A stretch of 64,000 nucleotides of DNA from Hyphomicrobiales bacterium (GTDB taxonomy: Bacteria; Pseudomonadota; Alphaproteobacteria; Rhizobiales; Rhizobiaceae). How positions within the stretch are numbered: position 1 is the first letter of the stretch; every line of letters starts with the position of its first letter. The notes under the pieces were generated by a model. It was not told the origin of the DNA, made no database searches, and worked only from the letters and a program-made list of their open reading frames with translations. Shown here piece after piece: positions 8,759-18,086 of the stretch. Made by a program: the position numbers and the translations under genes. The stretch lies in contig NVSG01000002.1 in the NCBI GenBank assembly GCA_002401155.1, positions 286,749-350,748 of the forward strand, read 5' to 3'.

Positions 8759-9726
8759 TACTCAACACAATCCCAACTGTCCTTTTCGAGACCTCAGGCA
8801 CAACCGGCTCACCGGTGCACTGGTGGCGTTCTGAAAAACAAATGCATCTTGAATGCTCAATTATGATCCAGCAAATAGGAGATGCAGATGCAGTAATTTC
8901 TTTTGCTTCGCCAAGCCATATATTTGGAGATATTTTTGGGAAACGGATTCCAGACATTCTGGGGATTCAGTGTACAGCAGTCACCGATATACTTGCACCG
9001 ATTAGCTTTCCTAATGTTTCTCGAATTTTCATTATCTGCGTGCCTTCGACATGGAAAATTTTGGAGCGTCAGCATAAATTTCTATTGCCTTATCAAGAAA
9101 TCACTTTCATCCACAGCGCGGGTGCGCTGCCAAAAACATCGATGCGGGTGCTCGAGGCTCTGGGTAATCGCAGTAGTATATTTGAGATACTCGGGTCGAC
9201 GGAATGCGGCGGTATAGCAACGCGCCGAAAAACCTCGCTTGAATCGGGTCAATGGGCTGTCCTTTCAGATGTAAATTTGATTGGACCATCATCTGGAACT
9301 GGGTTGCTTGAAATCACCTCCCCACGGCTTGCTTCCAGATCGAAAACTATACCGACAGAGAAGTGTAGAACCGACGATATTGTACGGCGAACTGGCCCGG
9401 CGTCTTTCGAATATCTAGGTAGGCGTGACCGCATCATTAAGTTTGATGGCCGACGCTTCGACTTGGACGAAATCGATAGGCAGATTGAAGCGAGTGTCAG
9501 CAAACACGTCGCGTCTGTGCTTGTTGAGGATGAGCTCCGTGGGTCGAGTTTTGATGTTTATGTCGAAGACGGAGATCCCTTGGATGAAGCGATCATTCGC
9601 AAAGTTTCACCCCTTCAACCTCAAGAAATTCATTTGCATGGCAAGTTGCCACGAACTACCTCCGGAAAAATTGATTTTCAGCATTTGATTAGTCAAAGCA
9701 CACAAGGATTGAGTTTCACACAATGA
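8755..9726 (+). CDS. Short AMP-dependent acyl ligase
   Basis: 323-aa ANL-superfamily enzyme that starts almost directly at the ATP loop (ETSGTTGSP, residues 12-20), so the usual 100-150 residues before it are missing. Other motifs are complete: GSTECGG (147-153), the hinge region GRRDRIIKFDGRRF (about 222-235), and a C-terminal lysine in TTSGKID (Lys 305). The C-terminal end resembles that of acyl-ACP or aryl-acid ligases. It overlaps the carrier-protein gene before it and the second PaaK-like gene after it by 4 bases each, so loading of that carrier protein is the obvious candidate role (inference). The short N-terminus appears genuine, because the gene starts inside the upstream stop codon. 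Confidence 0.82.
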   Translation: MILNTIPTVLFETSGTTGSPVHWWRSEKQMHLECSIMIQQIGDADAVISFASPSHIFGDIFGKRIPDILGIQCTAVTDILAPISFPNVSRIFIICVPSTWKILERQHKFLLPYQEITFIHSAGALPKTSMRVLEALGNRSSIFEILGSTECGGIATRRKTSLESGQWAVLSDVNLIGPSSGTGLLEITSPRLASRSKTIPTEKCRTDDIVRRTGPASFEYLGRRDRIIKFDGRRFDLDEIDRQIEASVSKHVASVLVEDELRGSSFDVYVEDGDPLDEAIIRKVSPLQPQEIHLHGKLPRTTSGKIDFQHLISQSTQGLSFTQ

Positions 9727-10955
9727 CATCATTCAAAAGAGAAGAGCCAACACTCGGCGAAAAAATACCGCTTGAAATTGTTCAACTCGCCTCCGGATTT
9801 TCGGAAATTGGAGAAAGTTACCCAGCTGACTTAGACAGGGTACCGTTAGAATCATTACCAATCCTACGAAAAGCACATTTTAGATCAGTCAAAGACAGTC
9901 TGTTGAATCGTGCCCGTAAAAGGTCTGGCGGCGCGGTCATCTTGGGAAGTGGTGGAACAACTTCTGAGCCCCTTATTAGCGTGATTCCGAGTGGAATGTT
10001 CCTGAAACAAATTCGTCAAGTTTGGGATCCACTTAAGCCAGATGACGTCGTAGCGAACTTGAACGTAGGAGGAGAACTGGGGTCGATGTTTCCATTCTTC
10101 AGTTCTCTCTGCGATGTATCAAACGCAGTTTCGGTTCCACTTGGACCTCTCGGAGACCAAAAGGCCGTCGAAAGATGGTTGCCATTTTTTGAAGCAGTGG
10201 GCGTAACAACTCTCGCCGGCACCCCCACACAAATGAGCATAGTGCTGGGCCTACTTAACGAAACCAATCGTCGGCTCTCAACTCTCAAGAAACTTATTTG
10301 GACCGGCGAAGCCTTTAGCGCAGCCGCACTCGAAGAAGTTAAACGGTATGGTCCACTTGAGATGTATGGTGCCTACGGATCGACAGAAACTTGGGTGATC
10401 GGTGTGAGTTATCCAGAATGCCCCGTTGGCACATTTCACTGGGTCCCATATCAGCATGTCGAATTTGTGGAGGGGCAAGTTACTGTGACTTGTCTTGACA
10501 CGGACTGCATTAACCCAATTGTCCGGTATCAACCTGGTGACCACGCTCTTGTATGTGAATGCGCCTGTGGTCGACCGAGAGCGTTTTCAGTCGAAGGGCG
10601 GGCAGATGAGCAAGTCAAATTCCTGTCGATACTTTTTTATCCAAGAGAGCCCTATGATGTTGTCTCCAGTCATCCCGACGTCCACGCTTCACAAATCATT
10701 TTGATTGACAACGGATCGCCTCAAGAACGGATGGAAGTCCAAGTTGTACTTAACGTCTGCGACGGCCAGGTAGACATTGAAAGTGCTACCCGCAGTATCC
10801 GTGATCACCTTCTGGGAAAGCTCTACCGGTTGGCGCATGAGACACATGACAGACCAGAACGCATAGTTGTGAGAGCAGTTGAACAACTGAATACCAATCC
10901 AAGAACTATGAAAACGCCTTACATCGTTTATCGATCCAGCAAGAAAGAGGGCTAG
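9723..10955 (+). CDS. PaaK-like adenylate-forming enzyme (second)
   Basis: 410-aa PaaK-family member with ATP loop GSGGTTSEP (75-83), YGAYGSTET (215-223), RYQPGD (268-273), a cysteine-rich CECACGR (278-284) and hinge GRADEQVKF (292-300). The C-terminal region ends with NTNPRTMKTPYIVY. It differs clearly from the first PaaK-like protein, so it is not a recent duplicate. The start overlaps the stop of the short AMP ligase (ATGA). It probably activates a different acid, or acts as an acyl transferase between carrier thioester and acceptor; the sequence does not say which. Five bases separate it from the SDR gene. Confidence 0.83.
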   Translation: MTSFKREEPTLGEKIPLEIVQLASGFSEIGESYPADLDRVPLESLPILRKAHFRSVKDSLLNRARKRSGGAVILGSGGTTSEPLISVIPSGMFLKQIRQVWDPLKPDDVVANLNVGGELGSMFPFFSSLCDVSNAVSVPLGPLGDQKAVERWLPFFEAVGVTTLAGTPTQMSIVLGLLNETNRRLSTLKKLIWTGEAFSAAALEEVKRYGPLEMYGAYGSTETWVIGVSYPECPVGTFHWVPYQHVEFVEGQVTVTCLDTDCINPIVRYQPGDHALVCECACGRPRAFSVEGRADEQVKFLSILFYPREPYDVVSSHPDVHASQIILIDNGSPQERMEVQVVLNVCDGQVDIESATRSIRDHLLGKLYRLAHETHDRPERIVVRAVEQLNTNPRTMKTPYIVYRSSKKEG

Positions 10956-10960
10956 AGATA

Positions 10961-11704
10961 ATGTCCAAAGTTGCAGTTGTCAGTGGTGGTGGAAGTGGCT
11001 TAGGAGCAGCAATCACTGCTGAGCTCACGGCAAACAAATACACAACAGTGATTGTTGGCAGGCGAAGTGAAGCCTTAGCTCAAACGAAAGCCTCAATTGG
11101 GGATTCCGTTGACACTTTCGTCGCTGATCTATCGATTCCGAGTCAGGCTTCGGAACTTTCTGCATATATTAAGAATAAGTATGGCGGTGTAGATGTGCTC
11201 ATAAACAATGCCGGAGGAAATTACGAAATCCAATCACCCGTAGATTTGAATAGTGTCAAATCTATAGCTGAAAGCTGGACCAATAATTTCAATCTCAATG
11301 TTCTTACGACCGTCCTACTCACAGAAGCTCTGGGGCCAATCATAAGGGACAGCGGACGAATTGTTGTTACAAGTTCGATCGCAGCCTATCGAGGTTCTGG
11401 AACTGGATCCTACGCGGCGTCAAAGAGCGCCTTACACCCTTATGTCTACGACCTATCAAGGCGTTTTGGTCCAAGAAAGATAACGGTAAATGCAATTGCT
11501 CCAGGTTACGTGTCGAACACAGAGTTCTTCGGAAATAGCCTGAGTGATGTTCGGAAGGAACAGTTAAAAAGTGAAATGTTGACTGGTGAATTCACCCGAC
11601 CAGAGCACATCGCAAGCTTAGTCGGGTGGCTCATATCGGAAAAATCCTCCCAAATCACCGGCCAGATCATTCAAGTGAATGGTGGCGCGGAATTTGGCAG
11701 ATAG
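10961..11704 (+). CDS. Short-chain dehydrogenase/reductase
   Basis: 247-aa classical SDR, a NAD(P)-dependent oxidoreductase of a hydroxyl or keto group. Visible: nucleotide-binding SGGGSGLG (8-15), NNAG (82-85), catalytic Ser 138 (VTSSIAAY), Tyr 151 and Lys 155 (YAASK), and the late VNGGAEFGR typical of FabG-type enzymes. An Arg-Arg pair after the second strand (VGRRSE) suggests NADPH. It has a purine-rich ribosome-binding region (AGAGG then GAGA) before the ATG. In this cluster it could reduce a carrier-bound beta-keto or other carbonyl intermediate. Confidence 0.9.
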   Translation: MSKVAVVSGGGSGLGAAITAELTANKYTTVIVGRRSEALAQTKASIGDSVDTFVADLSIPSQASELSAYIKNKYGGVDVLINNAGGNYEIQSPVDLNSVKSIAESWTNNFNLNVLTTVLLTEALGPIIRDSGRIVVTSSIAAYRGSGTGSYAASKSALHPYVYDLSRRFGPRKITVNAIAPGYVSNTEFFGNSLSDVRKEQLKSEMLTGEFTRPEHIASLVGWLISEKSSQITGQIIQVNGGAEFGR

Positions 11705-11739
11705 AGATTTACAAGTTTGAATGAAAGGAATTTTTACAA

Positions 11740-13020
11740 ATGAACACGCCCACTGTTTTAATCGTTGATTCATATTCTGCAACAAACCTAGGCAGAGAAA
11801 GCCTTCTCGACAAATTCAACGATGCAGGTGTGCAATGCGTGCGCGTGCAAAGTTCACCCGAATTGCCAACTATGTTTCAGCTGCCAACTAATATTGCAAG
11901 CTACGTTGGCAACATCATTCACAATGGCAATCTTGATGAAACAGTTACAGCGGTTTCACAATACTCTCCAGTTGCAGTGATTACCGGGTCCGACGTGGGC
12001 GTTGAATTCGCAGACACTTTAAGCGAGCGGCTCAGCCTTCCGACTAATGGTACTGCTAAAAGTATAGCACGGCGAGACAAATATGAAATGATTGAGGCTG
12101 TGAGAGACGCTGGGCTCAACGCGAGCGTACAGATAAAGATCAAAGATGTTGATCACATTCGGGAATGGCATTCTGAACTTGGAGGGCGAGTGGTTCTCAA
12201 GCCGGTTCGAGGCGGCGGAGGCAGTGGGGTTCATTTTTGTGATACAGTTGATCAATCTGTAAACGCCTACTGTGAAGTGATCGCTTCAGGAAATATATAT
12301 ACCGATCACAATGAAGCTGTTGTCGCTCAAGAATATCTGGTCGGCACAGAGTATATGGTCAACTCAGTAAGTTCAGATGGGACACATCACATTTGTGATA
12401 TATGGCAAACCAACCGTCTAAGCGCGAACAACGTTCTTGACCTGTGCGGGTCGATAAGCATTTTGCCGCATGATCGCAAACCAGCAGATACGTTGTGCGC
12501 CTATGCGAATGATGTCCTTGACGCTCTGGGTATTCGTTTCGGTCCAGCTCATCTTGAGATCATAATTACCCCTAAAGGTCCGTATCTGGTCGAAATTGGC
12601 GCACGGCCTGCAGGTGGTGACCTTCAACATAATACCGTCCTTTGTACAGGGGAGTGTCAACTTGATTGGACCGTTGATGCATATGTTCGTCGTGAGCGAT
12701 TCAATAACCGGTGCAACGATCCCTATCAGGTGAAAAATTTCTACACTTCTGTTGCTCTGGTTTCACCTTTGAGCGGCCACCTTTCTAGATATCGACATCT
12801 TGACGAAATACAAAAACTTGAATCCTTGTATGAAATTCGTCAGCTAGTAAAGCCGGGCGAAAAACTTCTTAAGACAGTAGATGATTATAGTTATCCGGTT
12901 CTCGTAAATTTAATGCATCCTGTTGAGGAGGTGGTTCAGCGCGATGCTGAGACAATTCGGTTTTTAGATGGTTCAGATTTCTATCAACTTGCTGAGGAGC
13001 CGGTTGCTGTCATTGCATAG
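11740..13020 (+). CDS. ATP-grasp carboxylate-amine ligase
   Basis: 426-aa ATP-grasp ligase, the family that joins a carboxylate and an amine through an acyl phosphate (for example BacD/YwfE-type L-amino-acid ligases). Motifs in order: RRDKYEM (111-117), VVLKP (151-155), glycine-rich loop GGGGSGV (158-164), QEYLVGTEY (197-205), GPAHLEI (268-274) and the metal/ATP segment LVEIGARPAGG (283-293). AAAGGA at 11724-11729 precedes the ATG by 10 bases. It is the most likely amide- or dipeptide-bond-forming enzyme of the cluster. Its pairing with SDR and MFS genes recalls bacilysin-type dipeptide clusters, although no other bacilysin gene is present. Confidence 0.87.
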   Translation: MNTPTVLIVDSYSATNLGRESLLDKFNDAGVQCVRVQSSPELPTMFQLPTNIASYVGNIIHNGNLDETVTAVSQYSPVAVITGSDVGVEFADTLSERLSLPTNGTAKSIARRDKYEMIEAVRDAGLNASVQIKIKDVDHIREWHSELGGRVVLKPVRGGGGSGVHFCDTVDQSVNAYCEVIASGNIYTDHNEAVVAQEYLVGTEYMVNSVSSDGTHHICDIWQTNRLSANNVLDLCGSISILPHDRKPADTLCAYANDVLDALGIRFGPAHLEIIITPKGPYLVEIGARPAGGDLQHNTVLCTGECQLDWTVDAYVRRERFNNRCNDPYQVKNFYTSVALVSPLSGHLSRYRHLDEIQKLESLYEIRQLVKPGEKLLKTVDDYSYPVLVNLMHPVEEVVQRDAETIRFLDGSDFYQLAEEPVAVIA

Positions 13021-13230
13021 TTATTTATAGGCACGGGCAGGGTAATCCAACCTACTTTTGGAATGCTAGGCAGCAGGTCCGTAAAGGGCCTGTAGCAAAG
13101 GTTTTTGTGGTTTGAAGTTGACGCATGAATCGCTCAAAACAAGACCTATCAGGCTGAGTGTTAATTCTGAAAAATACTCTAGTTGGGTGCACAGAATAAG
13201 TAAGAGCAACTCGTCAAGAAATGAAAAACT

Positions 13231-14613
13231 ATGGAAATGCTAGCTAAGAACAGATACTTCTCTCCATTCTCTCCATTAACAAAACGTGTTTTTCCTTCAA
13301 CTGATGAAATGTCATGGAGGAATTGGTGCCGCGCGTTTGACCAATATTCCTATTCTGTCAACTCTCGGGTGTCCGCATTTACAGACACACCAGCCAAGAC
13401 TGTTTCTAGTCCAATTGGAACAAATTTTAGTTCATACAAAGATTTGATATCCGTTAAATCGCTCAAGAGCCGATTTGGCACCGAAAGTGTCGTGGTAATT
13501 CCAGAAAACTCGGCAGCTATAGTAAATGCCATGGAAGCCTTAGGGATTTATACTTTGGGAAAAGTAAGAACCACTGAGTTCGGTTTTGGTGACAATGCCA
13601 ATGACTGCGTTAATCCTCTATTTTCGGAGTTCACTCCCGCAGGGTCGAGCAATGGTTCTGCAGCTGCTGTTGCTTGTGGCATTAGTGACATTTCATTCGG
13701 CACTGACGCAGGAGGATCAATACGTTTCCCCGCATCGAATTGTGGGGTAGTAGGGCTCATGTTTAGTTCCTCTGAAAAGCTCAAACAGGGCATCGTCCCA
13801 GTTAGTTCAACTCTTGAACGTGTTGGGGCAATAACTAGGTCAATTGATGACATCATATACCTGTGGAATAGATATGAGCTGTCAAATAGTTTTCCTCAAC
13901 ATTCAGAACAATTGGAAAAAATCGCGCTTGCGGCACCTACTTTGCCTCAACCGGTCGATGAAGAAATTTTTCAAACATACGAAGAATATATTTTACGACT
14001 TCGTGCGGCTGGTGTGCACGTCGAAAGGGTTGATTTGCAAGGTTGGTCTCAACGCCAATTGGGTTGGAAAATTATGGCTTACGAAATTAGTCAACTTTTC
14101 AACAATTTAGAAAGTTGTCTACCTATCGGTAGATTGCTTCCAAGTACAAAGTTTACGCTTGATAACGCCAAGCATATTTCTTCGGACGAATATCAGGAAG
14201 CATGCGCAGGCCGTAAGTTTTTATGCAAAGAAATCAATGACCTGTTAATACAAGGGCAATTTTCTGGGATTCTTTTACCGATAGACCCTAATCCCGTTCG
14301 CCGAGTACGAGTGCCACCTACTCAGCAAACTATACCATTGCACGCATCTGCAAACGGTCCAGACTACCTCACTTATACAATCATCGCAAATCTTTGTAAT
14401 TTAACAGCGGTTTCGTATCCAATCCGTGTTAGCTCCGATGGTTTCCCAATCGGCGTCCAAATTTTTGCAAGAGAACAATGCGAAGTTGCTCTTCTAAAAA
14501 CAGCAAAGTTTTTAGAAGAGCTCCTTCCAAATTGGATTGAACCAGGCGAACTTGACGCTAGGCGTAAAATTTTCAATGACGCCGCTTCTTATGCGGAGCA
14601 ATCAATCATTTGA
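13231..14613 (+). CDS. Amidase-signature family hydrolase
   Basis: 460-aa amidase-signature enzyme with a Ser-cisSer-Lys triad: Lys 70 (SSYKD), cis-Ser in AGSSNGS (137-143) and nucleophile Ser 163 in GTDAGGSIRFP. The family hydrolyses amides, and some members transfer acyl groups to amines. The N-terminal 50 residues before the core are shorter and less conserved than in GatA. It is separated from the ATP-grasp gene by 210 bases with no gene. It may trim a leader or protecting group from the product, form an amide, or provide self-resistance; none of these can be chosen from sequence. Confidence 0.85.
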   Translation: MEMLAKNRYFSPFSPLTKRVFPSTDEMSWRNWCRAFDQYSYSVNSRVSAFTDTPAKTVSSPIGTNFSSYKDLISVKSLKSRFGTESVVVIPENSAAIVNAMEALGIYTLGKVRTTEFGFGDNANDCVNPLFSEFTPAGSSNGSAAAVACGISDISFGTDAGGSIRFPASNCGVVGLMFSSSEKLKQGIVPVSSTLERVGAITRSIDDIIYLWNRYELSNSFPQHSEQLEKIALAAPTLPQPVDEEIFQTYEEYILRLRAAGVHVERVDLQGWSQRQLGWKIMAYEISQLFNNLESCLPIGRLLPSTKFTLDNAKHISSDEYQEACAGRKFLCKEINDLLIQGQFSGILLPIDPNPVRRVRVPPTQQTIPLHASANGPDYLTYTIIANLCNLTAVSYPIRVSSDGFPIGVQIFAREQCEVALLKTAKFLEELLPNWIEPGELDARRKIFNDAASYAEQSII

Positions 14614-14705
14614 AATAGTGCGTATTTTCTGAGATGATTGACAGCGCATCTTCAAAAGTAAATATTTTTCGTGACAATAATTGTTAAAATGTTGGAGTAG
14701 ATAAT

Positions 14706-15890
14706 ATGTCTTCTGATATTCTTTCTGTTGGTAAAAAAGAACAATCATTTGGAAAAATGATTTTTTTTATAATGTGTATTGCCACACTTCTTGGCTTTTC
14801 AATGACAACAACCCAATCGTTTCTGCCGAATGTAATGGAAATGAAGGGAATTCCGACGTTTATTACAGGTTATGCGATGTCTTCAACGGCTATCTTAGCT
14901 CTTATTTTTGGATTGCTGTCTGCGCCTCTAATGTCACGCCTAGGGACACCTCTTCTAATGTTTTTGGGAATGACAATTATGCTCATTTGCCATTTAAGCC
15001 TTGAGTTTGTTTCTGAAAGTTACGGTGCGATCTTTCTTTCACGAATAATATACGGGCTCGGGGCAGGCATCTTTTATCCATCAGCTCTCACGTTCGTCAA
15101 AGGTATGCTCCAAGGAGAAAATACGGTGACGCTATTCGGGATGTATACGTCGACGATTCCTGGAGCTTTTCTCATAGGCCCTCCGTTTGCTGAATGGTAT
15201 TTGAAAAACTATGGCAGTGAAGGCTATTTTTTGGCGTCGGCTGTTCCCGGAATCCTGTCTGTATTGCTTTTGCTGGGTCTTTGGATTAAAAACCGTGACC
15301 TTCGAGAGGATTATAAGGTTACTGCTAGATATAGTGAGGTACTTTCAAAACCGACCTCATGGCTGCCAATTCTTTGCCTGGTTCTTGCCGGTAGCATTTG
15401 GGGGTATGTAATCTCATTTCTTCCATATATCGCTACAGTCAGACAAATCTCCGGATCTCTTTTCATTGTAGCATCAACAATTGGTCTATTTGCGTCTCGC
15501 TTTATAGTTGTTGACCGTTTACGCCGTTTCAATGATGCAACTGTTTGTGCATGGGCTATATGCCTGATGGCCGTATCTCTTCTCGTCATGGGTTGGGTAC
15601 AAAGCTCCGCTGCCATTGCTATTTGCGGGTTTATCTTCGGTTTGTCATATGCTCCTACTTACCCCTTTATTTCTGTTTGGATTCTTCGTAGTTTTGACAA
15701 AAAATTACACCATTTAGTCATTGCTTTAACAAATACAATTTTTAATTTCTGCATGTATATTGCGCCTCTTTTTGTTTCTTTTTACACAGGTGTTTTGGGC
15801 TTTGGTTTTGGTAGTTATCAAAGTTTTTTATCGTTGACGGCGTTATTGTTTTTAGGTTTTGGTTTCGCTTTTAGAACATTCTCGCGATGA
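14706..15890 (+). CDS. Major facilitator superfamily transporter
   Basis: 394-aa integral membrane protein with about 12 hydrophobic segments and the MFS layout of two six-helix halves. The loop after the second helix is SAPLMSRLGTP, a diverged form of the usual DRxGRR motif, and YGLGAGIFYPSALTF resembles motif C-type glycine/proline helices. GGAG at 14693-14696 lies upstream of the ATG. As the last gene of the biosynthetic cluster it is most simply an exporter of the product or a self-protection pump (inference from position). Uptake of a precursor is also possible. Confidence 0.85.
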   Translation: MSSDILSVGKKEQSFGKMIFFIMCIATLLGFSMTTTQSFLPNVMEMKGIPTFITGYAMSSTAILALIFGLLSAPLMSRLGTPLLMFLGMTIMLICHLSLEFVSESYGAIFLSRIIYGLGAGIFYPSALTFVKGMLQGENTVTLFGMYTSTIPGAFLIGPPFAEWYLKNYGSEGYFLASAVPGILSVLLLLGLWIKNRDLREDYKVTARYSEVLSKPTSWLPILCLVLAGSIWGYVISFLPYIATVRQISGSLFIVASTIGLFASRFIVVDRLRRFNDATVCAWAICLMAVSLLVMGWVQSSAAIAICGFIFGLSYAPTYPFISVWILRSFDKKLHHLVIALTNTIFNFCMYIAPLFVSFYTGVLGFGFGSYQSFLSLTALLFLGFGFAFRTFSR

Positions 15891-16021
15891 GTGGTGTGTC
15901 TGATATCAGCACCTTTGAGGCAGAATTGAGAATTTGAACGACGGAGGATTTCCTCGAGGCGAGTAAACGCCGCTCGTCTGGTAACGTCATCTAAAGTGAT
16001 GTGACGTGACACGCCACACCT

Positions 16022-16051
16022 AAGTTACGATAACTCAGAATTATGAATACA
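16022..16051 (+). repeat. 30-bp inverted repeat, left copy, covering an ATG start
   Basis: Thirty bases including GATAACTCAGAATT and the first codons ATGAATACA recur in inverted orientation at 18849-18878 with one mismatch. Each copy contains the start of a gene (16043 plus strand, 18857 minus strand), so the two genes share the same immediate 5' region and the first residues MNT. Similarity stops outside these 30 bases. Confidence 0.9.
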
Positions 16052-16927
16052 ATTTTTATAGCGTTGTCAGATGCATGTTGGAATTGCATCACCTTAAATG
16101 GATCCGCATGGATTATGGTCTATGGGTTTTTCGTGCTATACGTGGCTTTGGCCTTTGATAGAAAGTGGCTGCCGACTACAGGCGTAACAACAGAGGTAAT
16201 ACCAGACTTTGAGGAGTTCAATATTCCTCCAATCACACCACAGACTCTGCTGTTACGGTTTCTCTCAGATTTACTGACACCGAGAAATTATATCTTATGT
16301 TTGCGTAGAGTTACCCAAAAGCTTCAGAGCATCACTGGCATAAATCGGCGTGGTTTTTTAAAAAATATTGGTGTGATGTTTATCTTTTATTATCTGGTGG
16401 TATCAGCACCCGCAGCCGCCATGATTCCGATCAATTATTCCGTAGAATATACCTTGCAGTCTATTGTGGCCTTGCTTGCAATGATGCTCACAAATGCCAT
16501 TGGAGACTATTTCTCCATAAAACTGACAATTGGCAATGTGAAGAGAATTGTGCGATATCATCGCCGTAGCCTGGTAAAAAACGGCGAACCAACTTCATTT
16601 ACAAAGAGTCTGAAAACCGAAGCAATCCTCTATGCCATAACCATTTTTGACATGTTGATCGCGTTTGGAATTTTGGTAGTGGTGCTGCTACTCACTAGTC
16701 TGTATTTTGGTGTCTCGATTGGTGAGTATCAATTTGAATTTACCCATACGGCTATTGAAGGAGCTAAAGAACGGTTGGGATTATTTTGGACCACTGCAAT
16801 GGAGCCATATTGGTTCAGAGACACTGTTCTACCGGATAACGCCAGTGGTCTCCCGATGTTGTTTATTTTCTCTGTAACAAGTTTCGTTCCTTCAGTACTT
16901 ATCCTTGTCTTCGCCCTTTTCTGGACC
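16043..16927 (+). pseudogene. Unrecognised multi-span membrane protein, 3' end lost at an IS3-type element
   Basis: About 295 residues of a membrane protein that I do not recognise. Hydrophobic segments lie near residues 20-38, 108-127, 133-152, 188-220 and 273-294, with a basic loop (RYHRRSLVKNGE) between. The frame runs straight into the end of the IS and meets a stop (TGA at 16928-16930) formed by the first bases of the IS end, so the original C-terminus is missing. The ATG lies inside the 30-bp inverted repeat shared with the methyltransferase gene at 18857. It could still give a membrane protein, but its function is unknown. Confidence 0.7.
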
Positions 16928-16986
16928 TGACCTGCACCCTATGTCTCCTCCAGCTTTCTGGAGAATCCGAGGGTTGATTTATGACC

Positions 16987-17826
16987 TTATGCGGCCTGTT
17001 TTTCCAGTATCATTTTCATTGTATACTCTGAGGGCGTCATATTGCCCAGTGATGAGTGTGGTCTTTGCGTGTTGTAATCCTCCTTCCATGCGGTGATATC
17101 GGCTCTTGCTTCAGCCAGTGTAGAAAACAGTGTTTCGTTCAGGCATTCATCTCTGAAACTGCCGTTGAAGCTCTCAACAAAACCATTTTGCATCGGCTTT
17201 CCTGGAGCGATGTAATGCCATTCAATACCCGTTTCTTGGCACCATTTGAGAACGGCCATACTGGTTAGTTCAGTTCCATTGTCTGAAACAATTGTTCGTG
17301 GTTTGCCACGCTTTGCAATCAGTTCGTCGAGTTCCCGGGTGACGCGCATGCCAGAGAGTGAAGTGTCTGCAACCAATGTCAGGCATTCGCGCGAGTAGTC
17401 ATCAATGACAGCCAGTACACGAAACCTGCGACCATCCGTAAAAGCATCATTGACAAAATCGAGGCTCCAACGTTCGTTGATCCTGCTCGGCAATAACATA
17501 GGTCGTCTGGTGCCAAGAGCGCGTTTACGCCCGCCACGCTTGCGCACCTGCAGCTTCTCCTCACGGTAAAGCCTCAAGAGCTTCTTGTGGTTGATATGGA
17601 TACCCTGACGCTGCAGCATGACGTGAATCCGTCGATAGCCAAAACGACGACGATTAACTGCAACCTGCTTCATAGCTTCACGCACGCTGGTATCATCATC
17701 ACGAGTGCTTTTGTAACGAATACTCGATCTATCAAACTGCAGTACTTCACACGCCCGCCGCTGGCTCACTCCATGTTCTTCACAAACATGAGCCACAGCA
17801 TCCCGCTTTGCGTCGGGCGTTACCAC
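16987..17826 (-). CDS. IS3-family transposase OrfB (DDE integrase core)
   Basis: 279-aa OrfB with an N-terminal helical HTH_21-like part ([23 protein letters not shown]) and a complete rve-type DDE catalytic core: Asp in SLDFVND, Asp in VSDNGTE and Glu in NGFVESFNG, ending in [14 protein letters not shown]. Its start overlaps the end of orfA by 7 bases, as expected for the OrfAB fusion made by -1 frameshifting in this family. It appears intact. Confidence 0.93.
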   Translation of the reverse strand: MVTPDAKRDAVAHVCEEHGVSQRRACEVLQFDRSSIRYKSTRDDDTSVREAMKQVAVNRRRFGYRRIHVMLQRQGIHINHKKLLRLYREEKLQVRKRGGRKRALGTRRPMLLPSRINERWSLDFVNDAFTDGRRFRVLAVIDDYSRECLTLVADTSLSGMRVTRELDELIAKRGKPRTIVSDNGTELTSMAVLKWCQETGIEWHYIAPGKPMQNGFVESFNGSFRDECLNETLFSTLAEARADITAWKEDYNTQRPHSSLGNMTPSEYTMKMILEKQAA

Positions 17827-18086
17827 TTTCGCGAAGCAACATCTTTCAGCATCGCATTATCCAGCATCTGTTCTGCCAGAAGCTTCTTCAATTTGGCATT
17901 CTCAGATTCCAAAGCCTTTAGTTTGCGAGCGTCAGATATGTTCATGCCGCCATACTTCGATTTGTATTTGTAAAAACTCGCTGAGCTGATGCCATGTTTA
18001 CGGCAAACTTCTGTCGTTGGCATACCTGCTTCTTGCTCTTTGATTATGCCGATAATCTGTTCTTCTGTGAACCGTGAACGCTTCAT
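17820..18086 (-). CDS. IS3-family transposase OrfA (HTH protein)
   Basis: 88-aa helix-turn-helix protein ([17 protein letters not shown], then [16 protein letters not shown]) followed by a leucine-zipper-like stretch [18 protein letters not shown] that mediates transposase multimerisation. It binds the IS ends and is fused to OrfB by frameshifting. It appears intact. Confidence 0.92.
   Translation of the reverse strand: MKRSRFTEEQIIGIIKEQEAGMPTTEVCRKHGISSASFYKYKSKYGGMNISDARKLKALESENAKLKKLLAEQMLDNAMLKDVASRKW

Noticed and set aside
11740-13020. Bacilysin-type cluster
   Set aside because: An ATP-grasp ligase, an SDR and an MFS gene are shared in kind, but prephenate decarboxylase-like and aminotransferase genes are absent, and ACP and adenylating enzymes are extra.
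13073-13092. Terminator between the ATP-grasp and amidase genes
   Set aside because: CAGGTCC can pair with GGGCCTG, but the stem is short, includes a wobble pair and has no T run.
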